In this document: positions 52,699 to 61,222 of the stretch, one piece after another
Layout of the letters: each line of letters starts with the position of its first letter
Position numbering within the stretch: the stretch's first letter is position 1
DNA from: Rubrobacter indicoceani
GTDB lineage: Bacteria > Actinomycetota > Rubrobacteria > Rubrobacterales > Rubrobacteraceae
Length of the DNA stretch: 64,000 bases
Assembly (NCBI RefSeq): GCF_003568865.1
Contig: NZ_CP031115.1
Coordinates: 1,984,001-2,048,000, forward strand
Reading direction: 5' to 3'
The notes under the pieces: generated by a model
Seen by the model: the letters and a program-made list of their open reading frames with translations, nothing else
The model's database searches: none
Told to the model about the DNA's origin: nothing
Program-made: the position numbers and the translations under genes

Positions 52699-52904
52699 AC
52701 CGCCACCAAACCGAAGAGAAGAAAGCCGCTTATCTCGTCTATCTGCCAGGACTCGTAGGGTTCAGAGAAGCTTACGAACCGCTCGGTTACATCCCAGAAA
52801 GAGAAGACCGCAAACCCCGCCAACCCGCACAGCACCACCAGCGATACCTCACCGAGGGCGATCAGCAGAAAACCCCGGGCGAACCCGGCCTCTCTACCCT
52901 CCAT
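52692..52904 (-). pseudogene. Frameshifted N-terminal membrane segment of the PAS-GGDEF-EAL protein
   Basis: From ATG 52904 this frame reads MEGREAGFARGFLLIALGEV, with one membrane helix (LLIALGEVSLVVLCGLAGFAVFSF), a 25-residue loop (VTERFVSFSEPYESWQIDE) and a second helix (ISGFLLFGLVAVGG) that ends at the G8 run. Beyond it the frame gives nonsense (VDASASPPREEF) until a stop at 52608. This two-helix sensor anchor fits the front of the adjacent PAS protein. It may be a phase-variable or slippage-dependent fusion, a real frameshift or a base-count error. Confidence 0.75.
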
Positions 52905-53141
52905 AGCGCTCGTTCACCGTTGTATCACCGAGAGCACACACAAAAACATCGGCCACAGCCAGGTTCGGCATCCCCGAAGATCCTCCGCAAATCTTTCCAG
53001 AGCCACATTTTAAAACGACCCTACAGCATCAAAGTAGTACGTAGACGGTGCAGAAATACATTATCGTCCGGCAGAAGTGTAACCTTTAACACAACTTGTA
53101 CGCGTATCTGAGTGTATTTACGGTCACGTTTTGCTTGTGGA

Positions 53142-54440
53142 TCAGCTGAAGGAGCCACCTTCAGCGGGCGGAAGGTTGTATTTGGCGTATCTTCGGGCGT
53201 AGGCCGGGAGCTTTTTGTGGGATGGTTTTCTGAAGGTTCGGCGGCGGGAAAGGTCTTCCGTGTTCACCGAGGTAAGAATGCGTCCCTCTTCCAGGTCTAT
53301 TTTAAGGAGATCGTCGTTGGTGAGGCGGCCTATAACGCCGCCTGCAGCCGCTTCCGGCGTGAACATGGTCGCCCAGGACCCGGGTGCGCCGTCCGGTGCG
53401 AGGCCGTCGGTCAGCACGGAGACCTGCTCCATCAGGCCGAGCGCGGCGATGGAGCCCGCCAGCTTGTCCAGCACCGTCAGGCCGGGGACACCGCTCGTGC
53501 CGCAGCCCCGCACGACAAAGATTATCTTTCCGGCGTCTTCCTCGCCGACACTATTATCTGCGGCGGCATTTTCGGCTTCGGCGGCGGGCCGGCCCGACAG
53601 CTTCGAGAGGCCCTCGACGGCGGCCTCCTCCGAGTCGAAGATGCGGCAGCGGCCCGAGATCTCCTCCGTCCCCACGGGGACGCGGCACATCACCTCCGCC
53701 CCCGAGGTGCGGGCCCGCACGAAGTCGCAGTAGAACTCCCGGGCCGGGATCTCTTCCGGCTCGGCGGCAAAGGACTTGAGCGTACCGGAGACCGTCCGCG
53801 TATCGCGCAGGGTGTCCCCGAGGTGAGCGAGAACACCGGGCAGGCCGTGCCTTTCGTACCAGCCCGAGCCGGGTGAGGAGACCGAGGGCGTCTCAGGGGT
53901 CAGGACGCGGGCCATGCGGGGAAAGCCCACGACCTCCGCCTCCCGACCTACGGCGGCGAGGTGTACGAGCGCCTCCGAACCGCCCCCGAGAACGAGCGCG
54001 ACCCGCAGCGCGTTCGCCAGGGAGAAGCTGTCCACCATCCGTCGGGCGCGGAGTCCGCGCTCGCCCTCCGCCTCGCGCAGTATCTCCGCGACGTTCCCTT
54101 TCTCTCCGAGCGGCGTGAAACCCAGCGTGGCGACGGCGGCGGTGAAAACGCCCGTCGGCGGCGCGACGCAGACCGTCAGCAGGTTCAGCCGGACGGCGGC
54201 GGTGATGATCCCGGCAAGCTCCGCCGGGGTGTCCGCCTCAAAGACGAGCGTGTCCACCGATTCGGAGAGCAGGCTCATCTCCAGGCTGTCGGCGACCCAC
54301 TCCCGGATCAGGGCGACGCCCCAGCCCTCGGGGTAGAACGGCACGCCGAACCCGACCGTCTCGATGTTTTCCCCGGCGACCGACTTCGCAAGCCCCGAAG
54401 CGTCCGGCGAGACCACCGCTACCCTCAAAGTGTCAGCCAA
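53142..54440 (-). CDS. Degenerate IlvD/Edd-family (dihydroxy-acid dehydratase-like) protein
   Basis: This 432-residue protein is shorter than IlvD (about 560). Recognisable IlvD/Edd segments are REWVADSLEMSLLSESVDTLVF, ITAAVRLNLLTVCV, LGGGSEALVHLAAVGREAEV, and the C-terminal GTSGVPGLTVLDKLAGSIAALGL, VLTDG and FTPEAAAGGVIGRLTNDDLLKIDLEEG. At the place of the metal-ligand GGCDKTxPGM motif it reads ADTPAELAGI. The Cys, Asp and catalytic-site Lys are therefore missing and dehydratase activity is not expected. It starts 1 bp after gatB and is the last gene of the gat operon. Its role is unknown. Confidence 0.72.
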   Translation of the reverse strand: MADTLRVAVVSPDASGLAKSVAGENIETVGFGVPFYPEGWGVALIREWVADSLEMSLLSESVDTLVFEADTPAELAGIITAAVRLNLLTVCVAPPTGVFTAAVATLGFTPLGEKGNVAEILREAEGERGLRARRMVDSFSLANALRVALVLGGGSEALVHLAAVGREAEVVGFPRMARVLTPETPSVSSPGSGWYERHGLPGVLAHLGDTLRDTRTVSGTLKSFAAEPEEIPAREFYCDFVRARTSGAEVMCRVPVGTEEISGRCRIFDSEEAAVEGLSKLSGRPAAEAENAAADNSVGEEDAGKIIFVVRGCGTSGVPGLTVLDKLAGSIAALGLMEQVSVLTDGLAPDGAPGSWATMFTPEAAAGGVIGRLTNDDLLKIDLEEGRILTSVNTEDLSRRRTFRKPSHKKLPAYARRYAKYNLPPAEGGSFS

Positions 54441-54441
54441 C

Positions 54442-55914
<1,473 letters not shown>

Positions 55915-55963
55915 ACCCCGAACACCTCGCTTGCATCTTTATCCGTCGCGTGGATTATACCGG

Positions 55964-57442
55964 TCACGACACCGACTCCGGACCTGTCTCCGGCTTTACA
56001 GTGAAGCGGAACCCCGATGCCTGCTCCGCCGCGTATGCAGCCCGCAGCAGCTTCGGTTCCTCGAAGTGATCCGCCATAAGCTGCACCCCGACGGGCATCC
56101 CGTCCGAAAGCCCCGCCGGGATGGAGATGGCCGGGACCCCGGCGAGCGACGCCGGGACGGCGCAGATGTCGTTTGCGTACATGGCGAGCGGGTCGTCTAC
56201 CTTGTCCCCTATTTCAAACGCCGGGGTCGGGCAGGTCGGGGTCACGAGAACATCGTACTCTGAGAAAGCCTCTCGGAAGTCTTCGATGATGCGCGTCCGG
56301 ACCTTCTGGGCCTGCGCGTAGTAGGCATCGTAGTAGCCGCTCGAAAGCGCGTACGTACCGAGCATGATGCGCCGCTTCGCCTCGTCCCCGAACCCGGCCT
56401 CGCGGGTCGCCCGGTACATCTCATGCACGCCCGAAGCTTCGGCGCGCAGCCCGTAGCGAACCCCGTCGAAGCGGGCGAGGTTGGACGAAAGCTCCGCCGG
56501 GGCGATGATGTAGTAGGCGGGAAGCCCGTACGTTGCGTGCGGCAGGCTGACCTCCCCGACCGAAGCTCCGGCGGCTTCGAGGTCACGAACCGTTTTCTCC
56601 GTTATCTCTCGGACCTCCGGCTCGACGCCCTGGGCGCCCATAAGCTCCGTTACCACGCCGACCCTCAGGCCGGAGACGCCGCCTTCGAGGTCGCTCAGGT
56701 AGTCCGGGACGGCGGCCTTCGCGCTGGTTGAATCCAGCGGGTCGTGTCCGGCGATGGCCTGCAGAAGAAGCGCGGCGTCGCGCACGTCGCGGGTCATCGG
56801 GCCGATCTGATCCAGGGACGAGGCGAAGGCTATAAGCCCGTACCGCGAGACGCGCCCGTAGGTCGGCTTCAACCCGACCATCCCGCAGAACGACGCGGGC
56901 TGCCTGACAGAACCGCCCGTGTCCGTCCCCAGGGCCCACCAGCCCTCTCCGGCGGCGACGGCGGCGGCGGAACCCCCGGAGGAGCCGCCCGGAACCCGGC
57001 TCAGGTCCCAGGGGTTCTTTGTCGAGAAGTAGGCGGAGTTCTCGGTTGAGGAACCCATCGCGAACTCGTCCATGTTGGCCTTGCCGACCATAACGAGGTC
57101 CCCGGAGAAGTTCGTCAGGGCGGTCGCGTCGTAGACGGGAGTGAAGCCTTCGAGCATCTTCGACCCGCAGGTGGTCTGCGTGCCTTTCGTCGAGAGAACG
57201 TCCTTGACGACAAGCGGGACGCCCTCCCAGAGTTCAAGGTCATCGCCGTTTGCAAGGCGCCCGTCTATCCGGGCGGCGCGCTCCGAGGCAATCTCCGGTG
57301 TCCGGGTGATAAAGGACTTCACATCATCGTCAACGGCCTCGATGCGCTCGTTGGCGACGGCTGCTGCGTCTCCGGCCGAGATCTCCTTCGACATTATCTT
57401 CCGCGCCAGCTCGTAGGCGGTGAGGCTCAGGAGCTCCGTCAT
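55964..57442 (-). CDS. gatA: Asp-tRNA(Asn)/Glu-tRNA(Gln) amidotransferase subunit A
   Basis: This 492-residue amidase-signature enzyme has the triad Lys in PLVVKDVLSTKG and the cis-Ser/Ser in PGGSSGGSAAAVAAGEGWWALGTDTGGSVRQPAS. The C-terminal tRNA-amidotransferase features are also present (TPTCPTPAFEIGDKVDDPL). It releases ammonia from glutamine to convert Glu-tRNA(Gln) and Asp-tRNA(Asn). It abuts gatC by one base. Its presence suggests that Gln-tRNA, Asn-tRNA or both are made indirectly. Confidence 0.98.
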   Translation of the reverse strand: MTELLSLTAYELARKIMSKEISAGDAAAVANERIEAVDDDVKSFITRTPEIASERAARIDGRLANGDDLELWEGVPLVVKDVLSTKGTQTTCGSKMLEGFTPVYDATALTNFSGDLVMVGKANMDEFAMGSSTENSAYFSTKNPWDLSRVPGGSSGGSAAAVAAGEGWWALGTDTGGSVRQPASFCGMVGLKPTYGRVSRYGLIAFASSLDQIGPMTRDVRDAALLLQAIAGHDPLDSTSAKAAVPDYLSDLEGGVSGLRVGVVTELMGAQGVEPEVREITEKTVRDLEAAGASVGEVSLPHATYGLPAYYIIAPAELSSNLARFDGVRYGLRAEASGVHEMYRATREAGFGDEAKRRIMLGTYALSSGYYDAYYAQAQKVRTRIIEDFREAFSEYDVLVTPTCPTPAFEIGDKVDDPLAMYANDICAVPASLAGVPAISIPAGLSDGMPVGVQLMADHFEEPKLLRAAYAAEQASGFRFTVKPETGPESVS

Positions 57443-57723
57443 CAGTCGATCCTCGGGACAACGAAGAGTTCATCGTCCGGCTCGGGGGCGTTTTTCAGGG
57501 CGGCTTCGCGCGGGAGTTCTTCCCGCGGTTCGTCGTCGCGCAGGACGTTCGTCAGCTCCAGGGGATTCGCGGTTGGCTTTACGCCGTCGAGATCCAGTTT
57601 CTGGATCTCCTCGATGCTGTCGAGTATGGCGTCCAGCTGACCTCCCATCCTCTTTATTTCACTGTCCGTGAGGCCGAGCCTCGCAAGGTTTGCGATGTGC
57701 CGCACCTGTTCTTCGGAGATCAT
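57442..57723 (-). CDS. gatC: Asp-tRNA(Asn)/Glu-tRNA(Gln) amidotransferase subunit C
   Basis: This 93-residue protein is typical for GatC. ISEEQVRHIANLARLGLTDSEIKRMGGQLDAILDSIEEIQKLD is followed by the extended belt with GVKPTANPLELTNVLRDDEP. It stabilises GatA and anchors it to GatB. It is first in the gat operon; GGGAGGCGGA precedes the ATG. Confidence 0.97.
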   Translation of the reverse strand: MISEEQVRHIANLARLGLTDSEIKRMGGQLDAILDSIEEIQKLDLDGVKPTANPLELTNVLRDDEPREELPREAALKNAPEPDDELFVVPRID

Positions 57724-57847
57724 GTCCGCCTCCCGCCTGTGTCAAATGGTTGCAAGCTACGGGTCTATCTTAGCGCAAGCCATGCCGGGCGTTGACAGAC
57801 ATATGACCGTCTCTACTGCCAAGGAAGGCTCTGAGTTCGGGAGACGA

Positions 57848-58372
57848 CTAATACCCGATGATGATCAGCCCGTACGGCAACTTTACCCGTGAATGCCCGT
57901 ATAAAGCATCTCCTAGATTCCGGGCCCTATCGAAGTCTCTTGTTGGGCTACCCGCAAACTTGTAGATATTGGGAACTGCCAGGATCAAGTATTCCACTTG
58001 AACCATGATCAAAGCTTGTACCAAGTCCCTATAAACAGCGTTACCACCAAAGGCACGTCCAGCTTCTATTCCTAGACCACACTTCCAGCTCGGATGGTAT
58101 GCATCAACCTCGAAGCGGACTGTTGGAATTCCATTCTCACCGTAAAATACCGGACGTTTTATTTTCTGATCTTGCTTTTTGCCACTTTCGACCATAAACC
58201 CTATACTCGACAAGTCATCACGGACAATGGATAGCACATCGTCGCTGATAAGACCTTTAGAGCGTCTCTCCGTGGCTATTTCATCTTCATATTTATGGAA
58301 TATGGAAATTACCTCTCTCATGAATCCGGGGGGTGGTTCTGTCAACGGATAGCTCACGAATCGAGCTTTCAT
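57848..58372 (-). CDS. Low-GC accessory protein, possibly PD-(D/E)XK nuclease-like
   Basis: This 174-residue soluble protein lies in a stretch of much lower GC than its neighbours (24 of 60 bases G or C in 57961-58020). Its C-terminal half has VRFEVDAYHPSWKCGLGIEAGRAFGGNAVYRDLVQALIM, in which a spaced Asp and Glu followed by AGR resemble restriction-endonuclease-like folds. A Lys of the usual E-x-K is not clear. It lies 21 bp upstream of the folD stop on the same strand. It is probably an acquired defence or stand-alone nuclease gene. The function is not certain. Confidence 0.6.
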   Translation of the reverse strand: MKARFVSYPLTEPPPGFMREVISIFHKYEDEIATERRSKGLISDDVLSIVRDDLSSIGFMVESGKKQDQKIKRPVFYGENGIPTVRFEVDAYHPSWKCGLGIEAGRAFGGNAVYRDLVQALIMVQVEYLILAVPNIYKFAGSPTRDFDRARNLGDALYGHSRVKLPYGLIIIGY

Positions 58373-58393
58373 CCATATCTCTTTGCCCCTTCT

Positions 58394-59233
58394 CTAGTTC
58401 TCCGCCGCCGAGACGGTGTTGTACAGGAGCATCGCCCGCGTCATCGGGCCGACACCGCCCGGAACCGGGGTGATATACGAGGCTTTCGGGGCGACCTCAT
58501 CGTAGAGTACGTCCCCCGTGAGCGAACCCTTCTCCGTGCGGTGGATGCCTACGTCCACCACCACCGCGCCTTCTTTTACAAACTCCGCCCCGACCATGCC
58601 CGGCCTCCCGGCTGCGACGCAGAGGATGTCGGCCTGAGAAGTTATCCCCGGCAGGTCTTTCGTTCGCGAATGGCAGACGGTTACGGTGGCGTTCAGGCGC
58701 AAGAGCAGTTGCGAAAGCGGTTTTCCGACGAGGTTCGAGCGTCCGACCACGACGGCGTGCCTGCCCTCTATTTCGATGTTCGCTCGCTTCAGCATCTGTA
58801 TGACGCCGTGCGGGGTGCAGGGCAGAAGGGCCGGAAGCCCCACCGCCAGGTTCCCTGCGCTTATCGGAGAAAGACCGTCCACGTCCTTTTCGGGGCGGAT
58901 CTTGCTGATGAGCGGGACGTGATCGAGATGCGAGTAGAGCGGAAGCTGGATAAAGAAGCCGGAGACCGCATCGTTGGCGTTCAGTTCGTCTACGAGTTTC
59001 GAAAGTTCTCCCTGCGTCACGGACTCGTCGAAGCGGTGGATGCGGGATTCTATTCCGACTTCGGCGCAGTCGCGTTCTTTCATGGCGACGTAGGTCGCAG
59101 AGGCGGGGTCGTAGCTGGCGAGGATCACGTCGAGGCGCACGCGGACGCCGCGCTCACGGAGCTCCGAAACCTTCTCCTTTATCTCTTCCCTGAGCTTCCT
59201 TGCGGTCTCTTTTCCGTCGAGAATCTCTGTCAT
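58394..59233 (-). CDS. folD: Bifunctional methylenetetrahydrofolate dehydrogenase/cyclohydrolase
   Basis: This 279-residue protein has the catalytic Lys in SYDPASATYVAMKERDCAEVGIE, GFFIQLPLYSHLD, the Rossmann motif VVGRSNLVGKPLSQLLLRLNATVTVCHSRT, and VDVGIHR with TPVPGGVGPMTRAMLL. It interconverts 5,10-methylene-THF and 10-formyl-THF, supplying one-carbon units to the methionine pathway. TAGAAT lies 7 nt before the ATG with no ribosome binding site, so the mRNA may be leaderless even though the pyrophosphatase gene ends just upstream. Confidence 0.97.
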   Translation of the reverse strand: MTEILDGKETARKLREEIKEKVSELRERGVRVRLDVILASYDPASATYVAMKERDCAEVGIESRIHRFDESVTQGELSKLVDELNANDAVSGFFIQLPLYSHLDHVPLISKIRPEKDVDGLSPISAGNLAVGLPALLPCTPHGVIQMLKRANIEIEGRHAVVVGRSNLVGKPLSQLLLRLNATVTVCHSRTKDLPGITSQADILCVAAGRPGMVGAEFVKEGAVVVDVGIHRTEKGSLTGDVLYDEVAPKASYITPVPGGVGPMTRAMLLYNTVSAAEN

Positions 59234-59240
59234 GCGGCGT

Positions 59241-59246
59241 ATTCTA
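59241..59246 (-). promoter_or_regulatory. -10 box implying a leaderless folD transcript
   Basis: TAGAAT on the minus strand lies 7 nt before the folD ATG, inside the 18-bp gap to the pyrophosphatase gene. Confidence 0.4.
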
Positions 59247-59251
59247 CGCGC

Positions 59252-60889
59252 CTAGAAAGCCGCGAGGAGCTTCGGAGCGACCTGCTTTTTGCGGCTCATC
59301 ACCCCGGGAAGGTCTATAGCACCGTTCTCGGCCTTCGCGTCGAAGGCGTACTCTGCGATGGAACATTCCCCGACGCACAGAAGCTCCGTGCCCTGCTCGA
59401 TGATGTCCGTGACCATCAGCGCAAAGAGCAGATATCCCTCCTTCTCGCGGGTGCTTTCGAGCGTTTTGAGGAGTTCGTCTCTGCGCTCCAGAATAACCTT
59501 CCCGACCGTCTCGACCTGCGCGATGCAGATGGTCTCGCCCGCCCCGACCTTGTACTCCTTTGCGTCGCGGGCCGTGATCTCCTGAGCCGTCAGATCCGTC
59601 ACGTCCGACGACGCTTCAAACATCTCCATCCCGAACTGCTGTGCGTCGAGGTCCAGGTACTCCTCCAGATACTTCACGACCTCCCGGTCCCGCCCGGTCG
59701 TTGTCGGGGAGTTGAGGATAACGGTATCCGAGAGGACGGCGGCCAGAAGCATCGTCGCGGTCGTCTTCTCCGGATCGAGGCCGATGCCCCGGAAGCGCTC
59801 GATGATAAGCGTCGCGGTCGAGCCGACAGGATCAAAGGTAGCAAGCATCGGGGTCTTTGTCTCGAGGTCGCCGAGGTGGTGGTGGTCCAGAATCTCTACG
59901 ACGTTCGCCCGCTCGACCCCGGCGATGGACTGTCCTATCTCGGCGTGGTCGACGAGCGCGACCCGCCTCGGGTCCGGGTTTATGAGGTCGGTGCGGGAGA
60001 CGACCCCGACGGGGATTTTGTCCTGATCTATTGCAATGGCCGCCCGGTAATGCACCTCCATAACGGGCTGCGTTATGTCCGAGATAAGCGTGTCCGGCTC
60101 GACGGTCAGAGGGTTTTCGCTCATCACCTCCCAGCACGGTACGGAGAGCTGTATGAGGCGGCTCGTTACGTACGAGTCCAGCGGCGACAGCACGACCGCA
60201 ACGCCCCTCTCCCTTGCAAGGTCGAGCACCTCTTTCTCAGGACGAATGTTGTTCGAGACGACCAGCACGCTGACGCCGAGTTCTATCGCCCGTTTCTGCG
60301 GCCCGGTTCTGTCCCCGACGACCACCACGTCCCCGGCATCCATCTGGCCGCCCATCGAGTCCTCGCTCATCGAGACAACCCAGAGCTTGCCGTTTGCGCT
60401 CTTCGCCGCTCCTTCTACAAGGAGCTCCCCCTCAAGAACCTCGACGATAAGGTGAACCCAGACCGGCGAGTTCTCGAAGCTCGACGCCTCGCGGGACTCC
60501 CGGACATACATCCGGGCAAGGTCCCGCTCGGTGATTATCCCGGCGAGCCTCCCCTTCTCGTCCACGATCGGAACCTGCCCGATGTTCCGCTGGCTCATCA
60601 CCACCCCGACGTTCCGCAACGGATCATCGCGCCGGGCCACCACGAGCTCCTTCTTCATCACGTCCTTGACCCGGAGCATGATGTGGGAGATCCTCTTCGG
60701 GCTCTTCGCCCCGCTTTTCTTTAAAGCCCAGTCCGTCTGCGCGTTGACCTCCCCGAGCCGAGCCGGATGGTAGTCGTTCTCCGGGTCCGTGAGGTTTCTG
60801 AGCTCCGCAAGCCCGATGGCCGACGCCACCGTATCCGTGTCCGGGTTCTTGTGGCCTGTTACATACACAAACGCCAAACCGCGCTCCAT
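59252..60889 (-). CDS. Manganese-dependent family II inorganic pyrophosphatase with CBS-DRTGG insert
   Basis: This 545-residue protein has a DHH-type N-terminal half split by a regulatory insert. It opens VYVTGHKNPDTDTVASAIG (metal site). CBS domain 1 follows (VMKKELVVARRDDPLRNVGVVMSQRNIGQVPIVDEKGRLAGIITERDL), then a DRTGG-type domain (GDVVVVGDRTGPQKRAIELGVSVLVV), CBS domain 2 (VEPDTLISDITQPVMEV), and then VEILDHHHLGDLETKTP and the C-terminal DHHA2 half. It hydrolyses pyrophosphate and is regulated by adenine nucleotides, possibly diadenosine polyphosphates, through the CBS/DRTGG module. AAAGGGA precedes the ATG. Confidence 0.93.
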   Translation of the reverse strand: MERGLAFVYVTGHKNPDTDTVASAIGLAELRNLTDPENDYHPARLGEVNAQTDWALKKSGAKSPKRISHIMLRVKDVMKKELVVARRDDPLRNVGVVMSQRNIGQVPIVDEKGRLAGIITERDLARMYVRESREASSFENSPVWVHLIVEVLEGELLVEGAAKSANGKLWVVSMSEDSMGGQMDAGDVVVVGDRTGPQKRAIELGVSVLVVSNNIRPEKEVLDLARERGVAVVLSPLDSYVTSRLIQLSVPCWEVMSENPLTVEPDTLISDITQPVMEVHYRAAIAIDQDKIPVGVVSRTDLINPDPRRVALVDHAEIGQSIAGVERANVVEILDHHHLGDLETKTPMLATFDPVGSTATLIIERFRGIGLDPEKTTATMLLAAVLSDTVILNSPTTTGRDREVVKYLEEYLDLDAQQFGMEMFEASSDVTDLTAQEITARDAKEYKVGAGETICIAQVETVGKVILERRDELLKTLESTREKEGYLLFALMVTDIIEQGTELLCVGECSIAEYAFDAKAENGAIDLPGVMSRKKQVAPKLLAAF

Positions 60890-61222
60890 TCCCTTTATGT
60901 AAGCCTCTCACCCGGCAGAACGTCCACCGGCCGACCTCCAACGGGCTCCCCGTCGCCGCTTCATGCAGCGGATTGTAGCCGATACCGAAGCCGGGATTTT
61001 TCGCTTTTATGCTACTTGAGTTTCTTTGATCCTAAAGCTTGCGGAGGCCCGTCCGATAACCGTAGACGAGAGGGCGTTTAAAGGGCTGAACCACGATAAG
61101 CCGTCCGGGTTCCTTTGCGGCCCGACGACGAAGGGGTACTCACAGAGTCCTTGCTTACCCTCTCGGCCGGCGGCTCTTCGGGGCCGCCGGTATATAAGGG
61201 AATGATAAAGGAATGCCCGGGC
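60890..61222. other. Intergenic region, 333 bp, no gene seen
   Basis: No ORF with a convincing ribosome binding site is visible. The region contains an AT-rich patch near 61000-61040 that may hold the pyrophosphatase promoter (TAGCAT on the minus strand) and a strong GC hairpin at 61167-61190 downstream of the helicase gene. Confidence 0.5.
61167..61190 (-). terminator. Strong hairpin downstream of the helicase gene, no T-run
   Basis: CCGGCGGC (61167-61174) pairs with GCCGCCGG (61183-61190) over 8 bp. It lies about 33 bp after the stop on the minus strand. The lack of a T-run makes intrinsic termination uncertain. Confidence 0.4.

Noticed and set aside
57781-57815. TTGACA at 57791 on the plus strand as a promoter
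   Set aside because: No good -10 follows at 16-18 bp, and it would transcribe antisense to the acquired gene.
58295-60724. An 809-codon plus-strand open frame opposite folD and the pyrophosphatase gene
   Set aside because: It runs antisense across two well-supported genes and has no recognisable domain. It is a GC-driven shadow.
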